A DNA stretch of 33,068 bases from Anaerolineae bacterium. Its GTDB lineage: Bacteria; Chloroflexota; Anaerolineae; Anaerolineales; UBA11858. The position numbers and the translations under genes are program-made. The notes under the pieces were generated by a model. That model made no database searches. It saw nothing but the letters and a program-made list of their open reading frames with translations, and was not told the DNA's origin. Position 1 is the stretch's first letter. Each line of letters begins with the position of its first letter. Shown here in pieces: positions 25,398 to 33,068 of the stretch. The stretch is from NCBI GenBank assembly GCA_014382605.1, contig JACNJM010000183.1:1-33068 (forward strand), given 5' to 3'.

Positions 25398-26249
25398 TTA
25401 TACATAGTGTCTCAGGATAGCCTGTATCTGTTCAAGATAGGCACGACCAAAAAGATTGACATGATTGAGCAGATGATAGAGATTATACAGCGGAAAACGA
25501 CTGCGATAGCCCCCTTCGAGGGAACGCGTTTCTTCATAAGCTCGATAGAAAACTTCGGGGAAAGCGCCAAAGAGAGTAGTCATGGCGAGTTCGGCTTCGG
25601 CCCAGCCGTAATGCGCCGCCGGATCAATGATGGCGGGCGCGCCATGCCTGTCGCTGATGGCGTTACCGCTCCACAAATCGCCGTGTGATAAAGATGCCGG
25701 TTGCGCGGGAATGAGATTGGGCAGGCGAGTGATGAGTTTATCGAGTTTTTTTTTGTCAGTCGCGCTGAGCAGATCGCTATCGTAGGCCAATTGTGCCTGA
25801 AACCCTAACCGCTGCTCGGCAAAAAAAGCATAGCCATCTTGCATCCAGGGGTTGGGCTGAGGGGTGCTGCCAATATAGTTATTGTGTGCGAAACCAAATT
25901 GATGGTTGGTGTTTTTGTGCAAAGCCGCCAGTCGATGCCCAAACTCAGGCCAGTAATCCTTCTGGCGCGGCGCAGGGGTTAAATCTTCCATCAAGATAAA
26001 ACCATCACCCCAGAGCAAGGGATTCGGCACAACCGGCCCATCGGCGGTACGCAAAACTTCGAGGCCATCCGCTTCACGGGCAAACGTATCCGCCGGAGCG
26101 CGCCGATTGGTTTTAAGGAAAAAAGTTTCCCCCGAAGCCACCTCAAGAATCATGCCGTTGCTAATACAGCCACCATCAACAGGGCGCGTGGATATGATGG
26201 GGCCGTAATGATTTTGCGTAAACCACGAATGCACAAGCTGAGGAATCAT
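25398..26249 (-). CDS. Fructosamine/ketosamine kinase family protein
   Basis: The family phosphorylates sugars attached to protein amino groups (fructosamines, ribulosamines, erythrulosamines), making the adduct unstable so that the amine is freed. The 283-residue product has a protein-kinase-like small-molecule kinase fold: lysine in FFLKTN (about 46), LAALHKN (about 108-114), the catalytic loop SHGDLWSGNA (188-197, Asp191) and metal-binding IDPAAHYGWAEAELAMTTLFG (Asp209). A low-molecular-weight phosphatase gene ends 27 nt upstream; such pairing is known for this family and supports protein deglycation. A run of nine A residues on the coding strand encodes KKK near residue 166. The leader has no Shine-Dalgarno and consists of heptamer repeats. 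Confidence 0.9.
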   Translation of the reverse strand: MIPQLVHSWFTQNHYGPIISTRPVDGGCISNGMILEVASGETFFLKTNRRAPADTFAREADGLEVLRTADGPVVPNPLLWGDGFILMEDLTPAPRQKDYWPEFGHRLAALHKNTNHQFGFAHNNYIGSTPQPNPWMQDGYAFFAEQRLGFQAQLAYDSDLLSATDKKKLDKLITRLPNLIPAQPASLSHGDLWSGNAISDRHGAPAIIDPAAHYGWAEAELAMTTLFGAFPEVFYRAYEETRSLEGGYRSRFPLYNLYHLLNHVNLFGRAYLEQIQAILRHYV

Positions 26250-26254
26250 GTTCG

Positions 26255-26281
26255 ATTGCAGGTTGAAAGTTGGGGGTTAGA
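26255..26281. repeat. Heptamer array in the leader of the kinase gene
   Basis: On the plus strand the tract divides into 7-mers beginning ATT, GTT, GTT, GTT (ATTGCAG, GTTGAAA, GTTGGGG, then GTTAG). This is the same ATT-GTT-GTT-GTT order as the leader of the deacetylase gene (23843-23870). The last unit overlaps the stop codon of the phosphatase gene, and the array ends 5 nt before the kinase ATG. Confidence 0.65.
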
Positions 26282-26762
26282 TATTTCCACGTTCTAATGC
26301 ATCCAGCAAACCCAGGCAAGAGCGTTCAACGATCTGAAAAACTTCTTCGAAGCCATCAATACCGCCATAATAGGGGTCGGGGACCGGATCATTGGGGCTG
26401 CCCTGAGGGTCAAATTCACGCATCAGGCGAATTTTCAACCGCGCGGCTTCGCTATCGGCCAAGCGCGATAAATCGGCATGATTACTGGCATCCATGGCAA
26501 TAATCCAGTCAAATTCGAGGAAATCGCGCTTTGTTACCTGACGCGAGCGACCAGTATAGCGAAAACCGTGTTCGGCGGCCACACGGCGCATCCGTCGGTC
26601 GGGTTCTTCGCCCACGTGCCAACCTGAAGTTCCAGCGGAATCGACTTCGTATTTATGCCCCAGGCCAGCCTGCTCAGCCAGATGCCGGAACATGCTCTCC
26701 GCCAGGGGGCTGCGGACAATATTCCCCAAACAGACAAAACAGATGTGGGTTGAATCACTCAA
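26277..26762 (-). CDS. Low-molecular-weight protein-tyrosine-phosphatase family protein
   Basis: The family hydrolyses phosphotyrosine through a Cys-X5-Arg loop; some members dephosphorylate ribulosamine or erythrulosamine 5-phosphates on proteins. The 161-residue product has CLGNIVRS (Cys11 to Arg17-Ser18) and the general acid Asp129 in VPDPYYGG. The second cysteine usual in CxGNICRS is valine here. The start is a TTG at 26762 with GGAGG 6 nt upstream, a strong site. The ketosamine kinase gene follows 27 nt later on the same strand, so a role in converting sugar-phosphate adducts into kinase substrates is more likely than tyrosine signalling, by inference. Confidence 0.92.
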   Translation of the reverse strand: MSDSTHICFVCLGNIVRSPLAESMFRHLAEQAGLGHKYEVDSAGTSGWHVGEEPDRRMRRVAAEHGFRYTGRSRQVTKRDFLEFDWIIAMDASNHADLSRLADSEAARLKIRLMREFDPQGSPNDPVPDPYYGGIDGFEEVFQIVERSCLGLLDALERGNI

Positions 26763-26810
26763 TCGGAGCCTCCAGATGCGCTAGAAATAACCCTCGAATC
26801 GTACCATAAA

Positions 26811-26882
26811 AGACGGCAGGCTACAGACCGCAGAGCAATATCAATTGCTCATCATTGCAGTCTGTAATCTGCCGTCTGTCGT
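26811..26882. repeat. Inverted heptamer-array hairpin in the maeB-phosphatase gap
   Basis: The left arm divides into 7-mers ending in CAG (ACGGCAG, GCTACAG, ACCGCAG at 26813-26833). The right arm divides into 7-mers starting with CTG (CTGTAAT, CTGCCGT, CTGTCGT at 26862-26882). ACGGCAG and CTGCCGT pair perfectly and the others partly. A separate small hairpin, AGCAAT-ATCA-ATTGCT, occupies the centre. The structure could end maeB transcription, but it lacks a T tract on either side. Confidence 0.75.
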
Positions 26883-26921
26883 TAATCGTTACGTAAAATC
26901 ACTCGCCGATAGAATTCGGCA

Positions 26922-29183
26922 TCAGTCGCGGCTGGCCGCATCCATCACAGCCACGGCGGCAATATTGACAATATCGCGCACATCAGCGCCAGTTTGCAGG
27001 GCGTGCACCGGAGCGCCCATCCCCAGCAAGATCGGGCCGATTGCCCGAGCGCCGCCAAGCCGAGCCAGTAGTTTGTATGCAATATTTGCAGACTCCAGCG
27101 AGGGGAAGATCAGAACATTGGCATCTTTAACCTGGCTGAAGGGGAAACGCGTCTCGATAATTTCGGGAACGACTGCCGTATCGGCTTGCATTTCACCATC
27201 CACAACCAAGTCAGGGCGTTTCGCACGGATCAATTCCAATGCCTTTTGTACTTTCGCTGTTAGCGGATGCGGCGTGCTGCCAAAATTCGAGAACGAAAGT
27301 AGCGCTACCCGCGGTTCAATCTCGAGTTGGCAAGCAAAATCTGACGCCAAACAGGCGATCTCTGCCAAATCTTCTGCGGTTGGGTCAATATTCACGGTCG
27401 CGTCTGCAAAGATATAGGTTTGTTTATCAATCACCATGATGTAGGCCGCGGCAGCTTTCTTATTACCCGGCATGGTTTTATGAATTTGCAAAGAAGGCCG
27501 CAGTACTTCCGGATAGTGATATGTCAGCCCGGAAACGAAAGCATCCGCATCACCCATTTTTACCATCATGGGGCCAAACACATTCGGATCCTTGACCATC
27601 TCCATCGCATCTTGTACTGTCACACCCTTTCGCTGGCGCAATTCATAAAATGCCTGAGTATATGCATCAATCCGGGCGAAATCCTGGGGGTCTTCGACAT
27701 GGGGACAACAACGCAGTCCCAACTCTTCGACACGCTTATGAATATACTCAGGGCGGCCCACCAGAATCGGCTGTCCAATGCCCTCTTCTTCCACTTGTGC
27801 CGCGGCGCGGATGATTTTATCTTCTTCGCCTTCGGCAAAAACAACCCGTTTCTTCGGTGAGGCAGCCTGGGCTTTGTGCATTATAAAATGGCGCACCCGC
27901 TGACCACTTCCCTGACGGTAGGCCAACTGCTCACGGTATTCGTCCAAATCAATCTCACGACGTGCAACACCGGTTTCCATAGCAGCTTTAGCAACAGCTG
28001 GGGCTACCCAAAGCAATACCCTGGGATCAAATGGCTTAGGGATAATATACTCATCCCCCAGACGCAGGCTCTCTACCCCATAGGCTTGCAGCACGCTATC
28101 GGGCACGTCTTCTTTGGTGAGATTGGCTAACGCATAAGCTGCCGCCAATTTCATCTCATCATTGATAGCGCTAGAGCGCACATCCAAAGCGCCGCGGAAA
28201 ATAAAGGGGAAACCCAAAACATTATTGACCTGATTGGGATAATCTGAACGTCCTGTTGCCATAATACAATCTGGACGCGCTTCCTTAGCGAGTTCGTACT
28301 TGATTTCAGGGTCCGGGTTCGCCATCGCAAAAATAATTGGACGATCAGCCATGGTTTTAACCATTTCCTGTGTTAGAACGTCGGCCACAGAGAGACCGTA
28401 AAACACATCGGCGCCAACCATCGCGTCGGCCAGCGTGCGCGCATCCGTCTCGCGGACAAATTGGGCCTTATACTTATTTAAACTGGGAAGGCGCTCTGTA
28501 GTCAACACGCCACGCGAATCCAGCATTATGAGGTTTTCTTTGCGCACCCCCAATTTAATCGCCAAGTTTGCACAAGAAACCGCAGAAGCTCCCGCCCCAT
28601 TGACCACGATTTTCACTTCATCAATCTTCTTGCCAACAACTTCCAGGGCGTTCATCAACCCAGCGCTGGAAATAATTGCCGTGCCGTGCTGATCATCGTG
28701 GAAAACAGGAATATCCAGCATTTCCTTGAGCGTCTCTTCAATGTAGAAACACTCCGGGGCTTTAATATCTTCCAGGTTAATGCCGCCAAAAGTCGGTGCC
28801 ATCGCCGCCACAACTTGAATGATGACATCAGAATCATGCGTATCGAGTTCAATATCGAAAACATCAATATCCGAGAAGACTTTAAAAAGCACCCCTTTGC
28901 CTTCCATAACCGGCTTGGAGGCCAGCGCGCCCCGATCGCCAAGTCCCAGAATAGCCGTGCCGTTGGATACCACCGCAACCAGATTCCCCCGCGAGGTATA
29001 TTCATACGCCAAATCCGGATCATCGGCAATTTCCAAAACCGGGATCGCCACCCCAGGAGAATACGCCAAAGATAAATCCCTTTGCGTATCCAGTGGTTTG
29101 GTTGGCAAAATCGAAATTTTCCCTGGTTTACCATCTAAGCGATGATATTCCAGAGCATCTTCACGAGTGATCTTACTCATCAT
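26922..29183 (-). CDS. maeB: NADP-type malic enzyme fused to phosphotransacetylase-like domain (MaeB)
   Basis: MaeB decarboxylates L-malate to pyruvate with NAD(P)+, feeding acetyl-CoA or NADPH supply. Of 753 residues, about 1-165 form the malic enzyme catalytic domain ([23 protein letters not shown] at about 160-169), followed by the NAD(P)-binding domain ([22 protein letters not shown]). From about 435 to the end lies a phosphate acetyl/butyryltransferase domain ([17 protein letters not shown]). In this fusion the second domain is known to act mainly as an acetyl-CoA-sensing regulatory part. AAGGAG precedes two adjacent ATG codons, at 29183 and 29180, either of which could start. It is transcribed away from recA. 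Confidence 0.95.
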   Translation of the reverse strand: MMSKITREDALEYHRLDGKPGKISILPTKPLDTQRDLSLAYSPGVAIPVLEIADDPDLAYEYTSRGNLVAVVSNGTAILGLGDRGALASKPVMEGKGVLFKVFSDIDVFDIELDTHDSDVIIQVVAAMAPTFGGINLEDIKAPECFYIEETLKEMLDIPVFHDDQHGTAIISSAGLMNALEVVGKKIDEVKIVVNGAGASAVSCANLAIKLGVRKENLIMLDSRGVLTTERLPSLNKYKAQFVRETDARTLADAMVGADVFYGLSVADVLTQEMVKTMADRPIIFAMANPDPEIKYELAKEARPDCIMATGRSDYPNQVNNVLGFPFIFRGALDVRSSAINDEMKLAAAYALANLTKEDVPDSVLQAYGVESLRLGDEYIIPKPFDPRVLLWVAPAVAKAAMETGVARREIDLDEYREQLAYRQGSGQRVRHFIMHKAQAASPKKRVVFAEGEEDKIIRAAAQVEEEGIGQPILVGRPEYIHKRVEELGLRCCPHVEDPQDFARIDAYTQAFYELRQRKGVTVQDAMEMVKDPNVFGPMMVKMGDADAFVSGLTYHYPEVLRPSLQIHKTMPGNKKAAAAYIMVIDKQTYIFADATVNIDPTAEDLAEIACLASDFACQLEIEPRVALLSFSNFGSTPHPLTAKVQKALELIRAKRPDLVVDGEMQADTAVVPEIIETRFPFSQVKDANVLIFPSLESANIAYKLLARLGGARAIGPILLGMGAPVHALQTGADVRDIVNIAAVAVMDAASRD

Positions 29184-29412
29184 ACACTCCTTCGTAAGGA
29201 ATAGAAGAAAATGGGATGCATCACAGGACTTGTGGAGGGTTGATTTCTGCTTCCAGGCTTTTTCCTATTCCCAAAGCAATGCCTGATAAAACGCATCCGC
29301 GAAAGTAGGTCTATTTTGCCCCCAAATATGAACCGTGCAAAGTTTCGTTTGTCACCTTTTCAGCAGAAACCTGACTAAAAATTTACACTGCCTTCCATTA
29401 TCAACGCAATCA

Positions 29413-29428
29413 TGTTAAACTGTTAACA
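29413..29428 (+). promoter_or_regulatory. Inverted repeat upstream of recA, candidate SOS operator
   Basis: TGTTAA and TTAACA form a perfect 6-4-6 inverted repeat ending 36 nt before the recA start codon. A LexA-like repressor site is expected in such a position, but the motif does not match the Escherichia or Bacillus consensus, and I know no established motif for this lineage. The rest of the 281-nt maeB-recA gap shows only weak promoter-like sequences. Confidence 0.4.
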
Positions 29429-29464
29429 GATGCCAAAGCGCACACCGAAGGACACCCCAATTTT

Positions 29465-30445
29465 ATGAGCAACGCTCAAAATAAGCGTTTCGAAGTATTG
29501 GGTGAACCAACACTCCATCGGGGCAATATATATCAAAGCGTTGATGTTATCCCCACCGGTTCGCTTGCGCTGGATATTGCGCTGGGTGTCGGTGGCATTC
29601 CTCGGGGCAGCATGATCGAAATATTTGGCCCCGAATCTTCAGGGAAAACGACCCTGGCACAACACATCATCGCCGAGACGCAAAAGCTGGGCAACACAGC
29701 TGCTTTCATCGATATGGAACACGCCTTCAACTCGGCCTATGCAACAATCTGCGGTGTCGATGCAAACAGCTTGCTCGTTGCTCAACCCGAAACTGGTGAA
29801 CAGGCGCTTGAAATCACCGAAACATTGGTACGCTCTGGCGCTGTAGACCTGATTGTTATCGACTCAGTCGCAGCGCTGGTGCCCCGAACCGAGTTAGATG
29901 GCAATTTTGGCGACGAGCATCAAGGTTTGATGGCCCGCCTGATGACGCAAGCCTTGCGCAAACTTTCGGGCGTGCTCAAACATACCAGCGCCACTATTAT
30001 CTTTACCAATCAAATCCGCTATAGAATTGGTAAATCCTATGGCAACCCCGAAACAACGCCCGGTGGCAACGCCTTAAAATTTTACGCATCTGTCCGAATT
30101 GATATGCGCCATCTGGAGAATGTCGAATTGGATGGAGAAATTATAGGCAATCGATCACGCGCTCGCGTGGTCAAAAACAAGGTTGCCCCGCCATTCCGCA
30201 ATGCGGAACTTAACATTTTGCATAACGAAGGTATCTCCAAAATCGGCGAGATCGTTGATCTAGCGTGCGAATTGGAGATCATCAGCCAGCAGGGCGCTTT
30301 TTATCAATTCGACAATCTAGCTCTGGGGCGAGAACGCCGTGAAATTGAAGCGTTCTTGCAGCAGAACAGAACTATTGCCGAAGAAATCGAAACCGCCTTA
30401 CGGCTGGCCTTATTACCGCATCCACGGATGCCACTTGCACATTGA
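29465..30445 (+). CDS. recA: Recombinase RecA
   Basis: RecA forms filaments on single-stranded DNA, carries out strand exchange and triggers LexA cleavage. The 326-residue product shows VIPTGSLALDIALGVGGIPRG, the Walker A loop GPESSGKTT, the catalytic glutamate in MEHAF, VIDSVAALVPRTEL with L1 loop GDEHQGLMARLM, and NPETTPGGNALKFYASVR at loop L2. The N terminus is about 15 residues shorter than usual and lacks the GKGSIMRLG segment of the oligomerisation region; no in-frame ATG that would restore it is seen upstream. Loop residues are also divergent (GKSYGNPE instead of GVMFGNPE). It is still best called RecA, and recX downstream supports this, but a divergent paralogue is possible. Confidence 0.9.
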   Translation: MSNAQNKRFEVLGEPTLHRGNIYQSVDVIPTGSLALDIALGVGGIPRGSMIEIFGPESSGKTTLAQHIIAETQKLGNTAAFIDMEHAFNSAYATICGVDANSLLVAQPETGEQALEITETLVRSGAVDLIVIDSVAALVPRTELDGNFGDEHQGLMARLMTQALRKLSGVLKHTSATIIFTNQIRYRIGKSYGNPETTPGGNALKFYASVRIDMRHLENVELDGEIIGNRSRARVVKNKVAPPFRNAELNILHNEGISKIGEIVDLACELEIISQQGAFYQFDNLALGRERREIEAFLQQNRTIAEEIETALRLALLPHPRMPLAH

Positions 30446-30887
30446 CACATCTCTGCTATCCCTCGGGGTAGCCCCCAAACGGACGTCAGCATTTTGCACA
30501 TTCGTTTGGAAAATTGATAGCGCGCCAGATTTATTCCTTTCTTTTTTTCGGCGCGGCCATGGCTTTGAAAATATATCTCAGTAAAAGTAATACTGTTCTG
30601 GAAATTAGCCCTCCATTATCGCGTTTGTTCTGAAGGAGAAAAAATCTTAGCTGCTTGCGTTCGTCTGCTGAAACTAAAAATAATGCTCAAATCAAGAAAT
30701 TGTGACATTTACGAACTTGCGTACCCATATTCTGCGATTTCATACCGTTAAATTTTTAGCAGCTACGAGATTTTCGAGTATTCCAAAACCAAAGGGCTAT
30801 TTTTGCTAATAATCTGTCCAAATCGCTTCGAGAACTGCTGAGCGTGAGGCTCATTTTCCATAACTGAGATACAAATTCGCGTTGCAC
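30446..30887 (+). other. Long recA-recX intergenic region, no gene seen
   Basis: Most of this gap is AT-rich and has no convincing reading frame; a 76-codon minus-strand frame overlapping recX looks like chance. A small hairpin, TGAGC-GTGAG-GCTCA, lies at 30839-30853, and a strong terminator follows at 30888. The region could be a long recA 3' untranslated tail, a recX leader or a small RNA gene. It does not match tmRNA, RNase P or SRP RNA signature sequences that I know. Confidence 0.5.
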
Positions 30888-30922
30888 AAAGCCGTGGCAC
30901 TTTACTATGCCAGGGCTTTTTT
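30888..30922 (+). terminator. Intrinsic terminator just upstream of recX
   Basis: AAAGCC-G-TGGCA pairs with TGCCA-G-GGCTTT across an 8-nt loop, with a single G-G mismatch, and runs into a T-rich tail (TTTTTTGTTGTT). The hairpin ends only 19 nt before the recX start codon. Transcripts coming from recA must read through it to reach recX, as is known for the Escherichia coli recA-recX pair. Confidence 0.8.
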
Positions 30923-30940
30923 GTTGTTGCACTTTGGCTT

Positions 30941-31570
30941 ATGAGAAAAACGATTACTGCGCTACAAACCCAAAAGAAGAATCCCGATCGCATCAGTGTC
31001 TTTCTGGATGATGAGTTTGCGTTCGGGCTTTATCACATTATTGCAGCGCAGTTGCGCATTGGGCAGCAGCTTGAGGCTGAAGAAATTCGGCAGTTAGAAC
31101 AGGCTGAAGCCGGTGAAAAAGCTCACCAACGAGCGTTAAATTTTCTCAGTTATCGCGTGCGTACCGAAACAGAAATTCGGCGCAACCTGGCGAAACACGA
31201 CACGCCCGAAGATATTGTTGAAGATGTATTGGAACGTTTGCGTCGCAATCGGCTTGTGGATGATGCCTATTTTGCGCAAACCTGGGTTGAAAATCGCTCC
31301 GATTTTCGCCCGCGCGGGCGACGGGCTTTGCACAGTGAATTGCGTCAAAAGGGCATCGCGGATGAAATCATCCAGGATGCCATCCACGACCTGGACGAGC
31401 AAGCGCTTGCACTGCGAGCTGCCGAGAAAAATGCCCGAAAATATCGCCGGTTGGAATGGCCGGAATTTCGCAAGAAACTACTCGGATTCCTGGCTCGTCG
31501 CGGCTTCAATTACGAGGTTTCCGCGCCCGCGGTTGAACAGGCCTGGGCCAAGATGCAAGACGAAGCTTAG
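30941..31570 (+). CDS. recX: Regulatory protein RecX
   Basis: RecX binds RecA filaments and limits their activity. The 209-residue product is all-helical in character with three RecX repeats: FLSYRVRTETEIRRNLAKH (about residues 68-86), LRRNRLVDDAYFAQTWVENR (about 98-117) followed by GRRALHSELRQKGI, and a final LEWPEFRKKLLGFLARRGFNYEV. The N-terminal half (ITALQTQKKNPDRISVFLDDEFAFGL) is the usual lead-in of long RecX forms. No Shine-Dalgarno is seen, and an intrinsic terminator lies directly upstream, so expression is probably low compared with recA. rny follows after 110 nt. Confidence 0.95.
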   Translation: MRKTITALQTQKKNPDRISVFLDDEFAFGLYHIIAAQLRIGQQLEAEEIRQLEQAEAGEKAHQRALNFLSYRVRTETEIRRNLAKHDTPEDIVEDVLERLRRNRLVDDAYFAQTWVENRSDFRPRGRRALHSELRQKGIADEIIQDAIHDLDEQALALRAAEKNARKYRRLEWPEFRKKLLGFLARRGFNYEVSAPAVEQAWAKMQDEA

Positions 31571-31680
31571 GGAGCAGAATCCACACCGGTTACAAGTTTG
31601 AAATTCCAGCTCCGGGCCGGGCATCCCCTAAAAAGGCCAGCCAGCCATACCTTATTCGCAAATAGACATACGAGGCAACT

Positions 31681-33068
31681 ATGAAAGAAATCTTCCCCTT
31701 TATCTTTCCACTGTTCGCACTGCTGATTGGTGCAGCAATAGGCTATTCTATAAAAGCCTATCTGGCTCATCAGGCCAACCAAAGGCTGATCGAGCAGAGC
31801 GAGAATATTCTTATAAAAGCTGAACAAAAAGCGCATGAAATTGTATTGGAAGCGCGCGACGAAATTCTGAAAGAACGCCAGGAGACCGAAGAAGAAATTG
31901 CCCGGCGACGGCAGGAAGTTTCGCGCTCGGAAGACCGCCTGCAACGACGCCATGACCAGCTTGACAAACGCTCCGAACGGCTAGAAAACCGTGAGCAATC
32001 GTTGAATAATCGTCAAAGCGCGCTTGACCGCCAGACGAATGCCATTGAAAAAATCGAATCGGAGGCACGCGAAAAACTGGAGAAGATAGCCCGCCTAAAC
32101 GTGGAGGAGGCCCGCAGTATTTTGCTCGCTGAAGTCGAAAAAGATGCCCGTGATGATATGGCGCGTATTATCCGGCAGGTCGAAGCCGAAGCCCAAGAAG
32201 AAGGCGACCGCCGCGCCCGCAAGCTGGTGGCCGATGCTATCCAGCGGGTGGCTTCTGAGCACGTTGTCGAGGTGACTTCATCCAATGTAGTGCTGCCCTC
32301 CGACGATATGAAGGGCCGCATTATTGGCCGCAACGGGCGTAATATTCATGCCTTTGAACGCGCCGCCGGGGTGGATGTGATCGTCGATGATACGCCTGAG
32401 GCGATTACGATCTCCAGTTTTGATCCGGTACGCCGCGAGGTGGCCCGCCGCTCAATGGAAAAGTTGGTGCTGGATGGGCGTATTCACCCGGCGCATATTG
32501 AAAAGATCGTCAAGAAAGAAGGCAAAGAAGTTGAGCGTGTGATTCTTGAAGCCGGTGAGGAAGCCGCCTTTGAGGCCGGTGTTCCCGGGCTGCATAAAGA
32601 AATTATCAAAAAATTGGGGCGGCTCAAGTTCCGCACATCGTATGGGCAAAATCAATTGGCACACGCGGTCGAGTCGGCCAAGTTAGCGGCGGTTCTTGCA
32701 GCAGAATTAGGCGCCAATGTGGAAGTGGCCAAGGCAGGCGGTTTGCTGCACGACCTGGGCAAAGCCATGGATCATAATGTGGAAGGCACACACGCCGGAA
32801 TTGGAGCCGAATTCGCCCTGCGCTACGGGGTTCCCCCGTTGGTGGTAAATACGATCGCCGCGCATCATCATGAAGTGGAACAGGAAACTGTGGAAGCGGT
32901 TATCGTTGAAGCGGCGGATGCGATCTCCGGGGCGCGGCCCGGCGCCCGGCGGGAGAGCGTGGAACAGTATATCAAGCGGGTGCGCGCACTCGAAGAGATT
33001 GCCAACACCCACGAGGGCGTGCGCGAAACCTACGCCCTGCAAGCGGGCCGCGAAATTCGCGTCTTCGT
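31681..33068 (+). CDS. rny: Ribonuclease Y, 3' end beyond the window
   Basis: Ribonuclease Y is a membrane-bound endonuclease that starts mRNA decay. About 462 residues are present with no stop codon before the window edge; the family is about 510-520 residues, so the last 50 or so are missing. Visible parts are an N-terminal membrane segment (about residues 6-27), a long charged coiled coil (about 30-190), a KH domain with GRIIGRNGRN (about 212-221) and an HD domain with His328 and the HD pair at 357-358 (GGLLHDLGKA), then AAHHHEVE. GAGG lies 5 nt before the ATG. The recA-recX-rny order suggests an operon, and the gap to recX shows no terminator. Confidence 0.97.
   Translation, partial: MKEIFPFIFPLFALLIGAAIGYSIKAYLAHQANQRLIEQSENILIKAEQKAHEIVLEARDEILKERQETEEEIARRRQEVSRSEDRLQRRHDQLDKRSERLENREQSLNNRQSALDRQTNAIEKIESEAREKLEKIARLNVEEARSILLAEVEKDARDDMARIIRQVEAEAQEEGDRRARKLVADAIQRVASEHVVEVTSSNVVLPSDDMKGRIIGRNGRNIHAFERAAGVDVIVDDTPEAITISSFDPVRREVARRSMEKLVLDGRIHPAHIEKIVKKEGKEVERVILEAGEEAAFEAGVPGLHKEIIKKLGRLKFRTSYGQNQLAHAVESAKLAAVLAAELGANVEVAKAGGLLHDLGKAMDHNVEGTHAGIGAEFALRYGVPPLVVNTIAAHHHEVEQETVEAVIVEAADAISGARPGARRESVEQYIKRVRALEEIANTHEGVRETYALQAGREIRVF

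Noticed and set aside
25746-25754. Nine-base T run (A run on the coding strand) in the ketosamine kinase as a frameshift site
   Set aside because: It encodes an ordinary KKK stretch and the reading frame continues intact with family motifs after it; no downstream alternative frame of interest.
26845-27417. 190-codon plus-strand reading frame
   Set aside because: It lies antisense inside the conserved maeB coding sequence and its product is low-complexity with no recognisable domain.
30763-30993. 76-codon minus-strand frame across the recA-recX gap
   Set aside because: It overlaps the start of recX and the terminator, and the product resembles no known protein.

Overview
The window reads as chromosomal DNA of a Chloroflexota bacterium, most likely of the Anaerolineae. 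This is inferred from the protein sequences and gene order: a complete mraZ-to-ftsZ division and cell-wall (dcw) cluster followed by nrdR and a B12-dependent ribonucleotide reductase, a recA-recX-rny block, and the absence of a recognisable Shine-Dalgarno sequence before several genes. The taxonomic call cannot be proved from the sequence alone. I see no tRNA, rRNA, CRISPR array, transposase or phage gene.

Positions 171-20929 (minus strand, read right to left) form one long polycistron: mraZ, rsmH, ftsL, ftsI, murF, mraY, murD, ftsW, murG, a CvpA-like membrane gene, murC, murB, ddl, ftsQ, ftsA and ftsZ. A separate unit, nrdR-nrdJ, follows. Most dcw genes overlap by 1-4 nt (80 nt for ftsW/murG) or lie within a few bases of each other. 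The cluster starts at a promoter-like sequence and a three-repeat MraZ operator, and its ftsZ end carries a terminator hairpin. Together the genes build lipid II (murB, murC, murD, murF, mraY, murG, ddl), polymerise septal peptidoglycan (ftsW, ftsI) and assemble the divisome (ftsZ, ftsA, ftsQ, ftsL). murE is missing from its usual place between ftsI and murF. nrdR-nrdJ has its own promoter candidate and a perfect palindrome with an ATATAT core that fits an NrdR box.

Positions 21231-26762 are a more accessory block: a divergent class V aminotransferase resembling the NifS-like domain of molybdenum-cofactor sulfurase, a polysaccharide deacetylase, a two-part GNAT-type acetyltransferase, and a fructosamine-kinase-like / low-molecular-weight phosphatase pair that looks like a protein-deglycation module. 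The gaps in and beside this block hold hairpins or tracts made of degenerate arrays with a 7-, 8- or 9-base period. I regard these arrays as the least explained feature of the window.

Positions 26922-29183 (minus) encode a malic enzyme fused to a phosphotransacetylase-like domain. Positions 29465-33068 (plus) carry recA (with an unusually short N terminus and an upstream inverted repeat), a 495-nt gap ending in a strong intrinsic terminator, recX, and the start of rny (ribonuclease Y), which runs off the window. No wholly new multi-gene system is evident. The best leads are the short-period hairpin arrays, the recA-recX gap, the deglycation pair and the departures from standard dcw layout.
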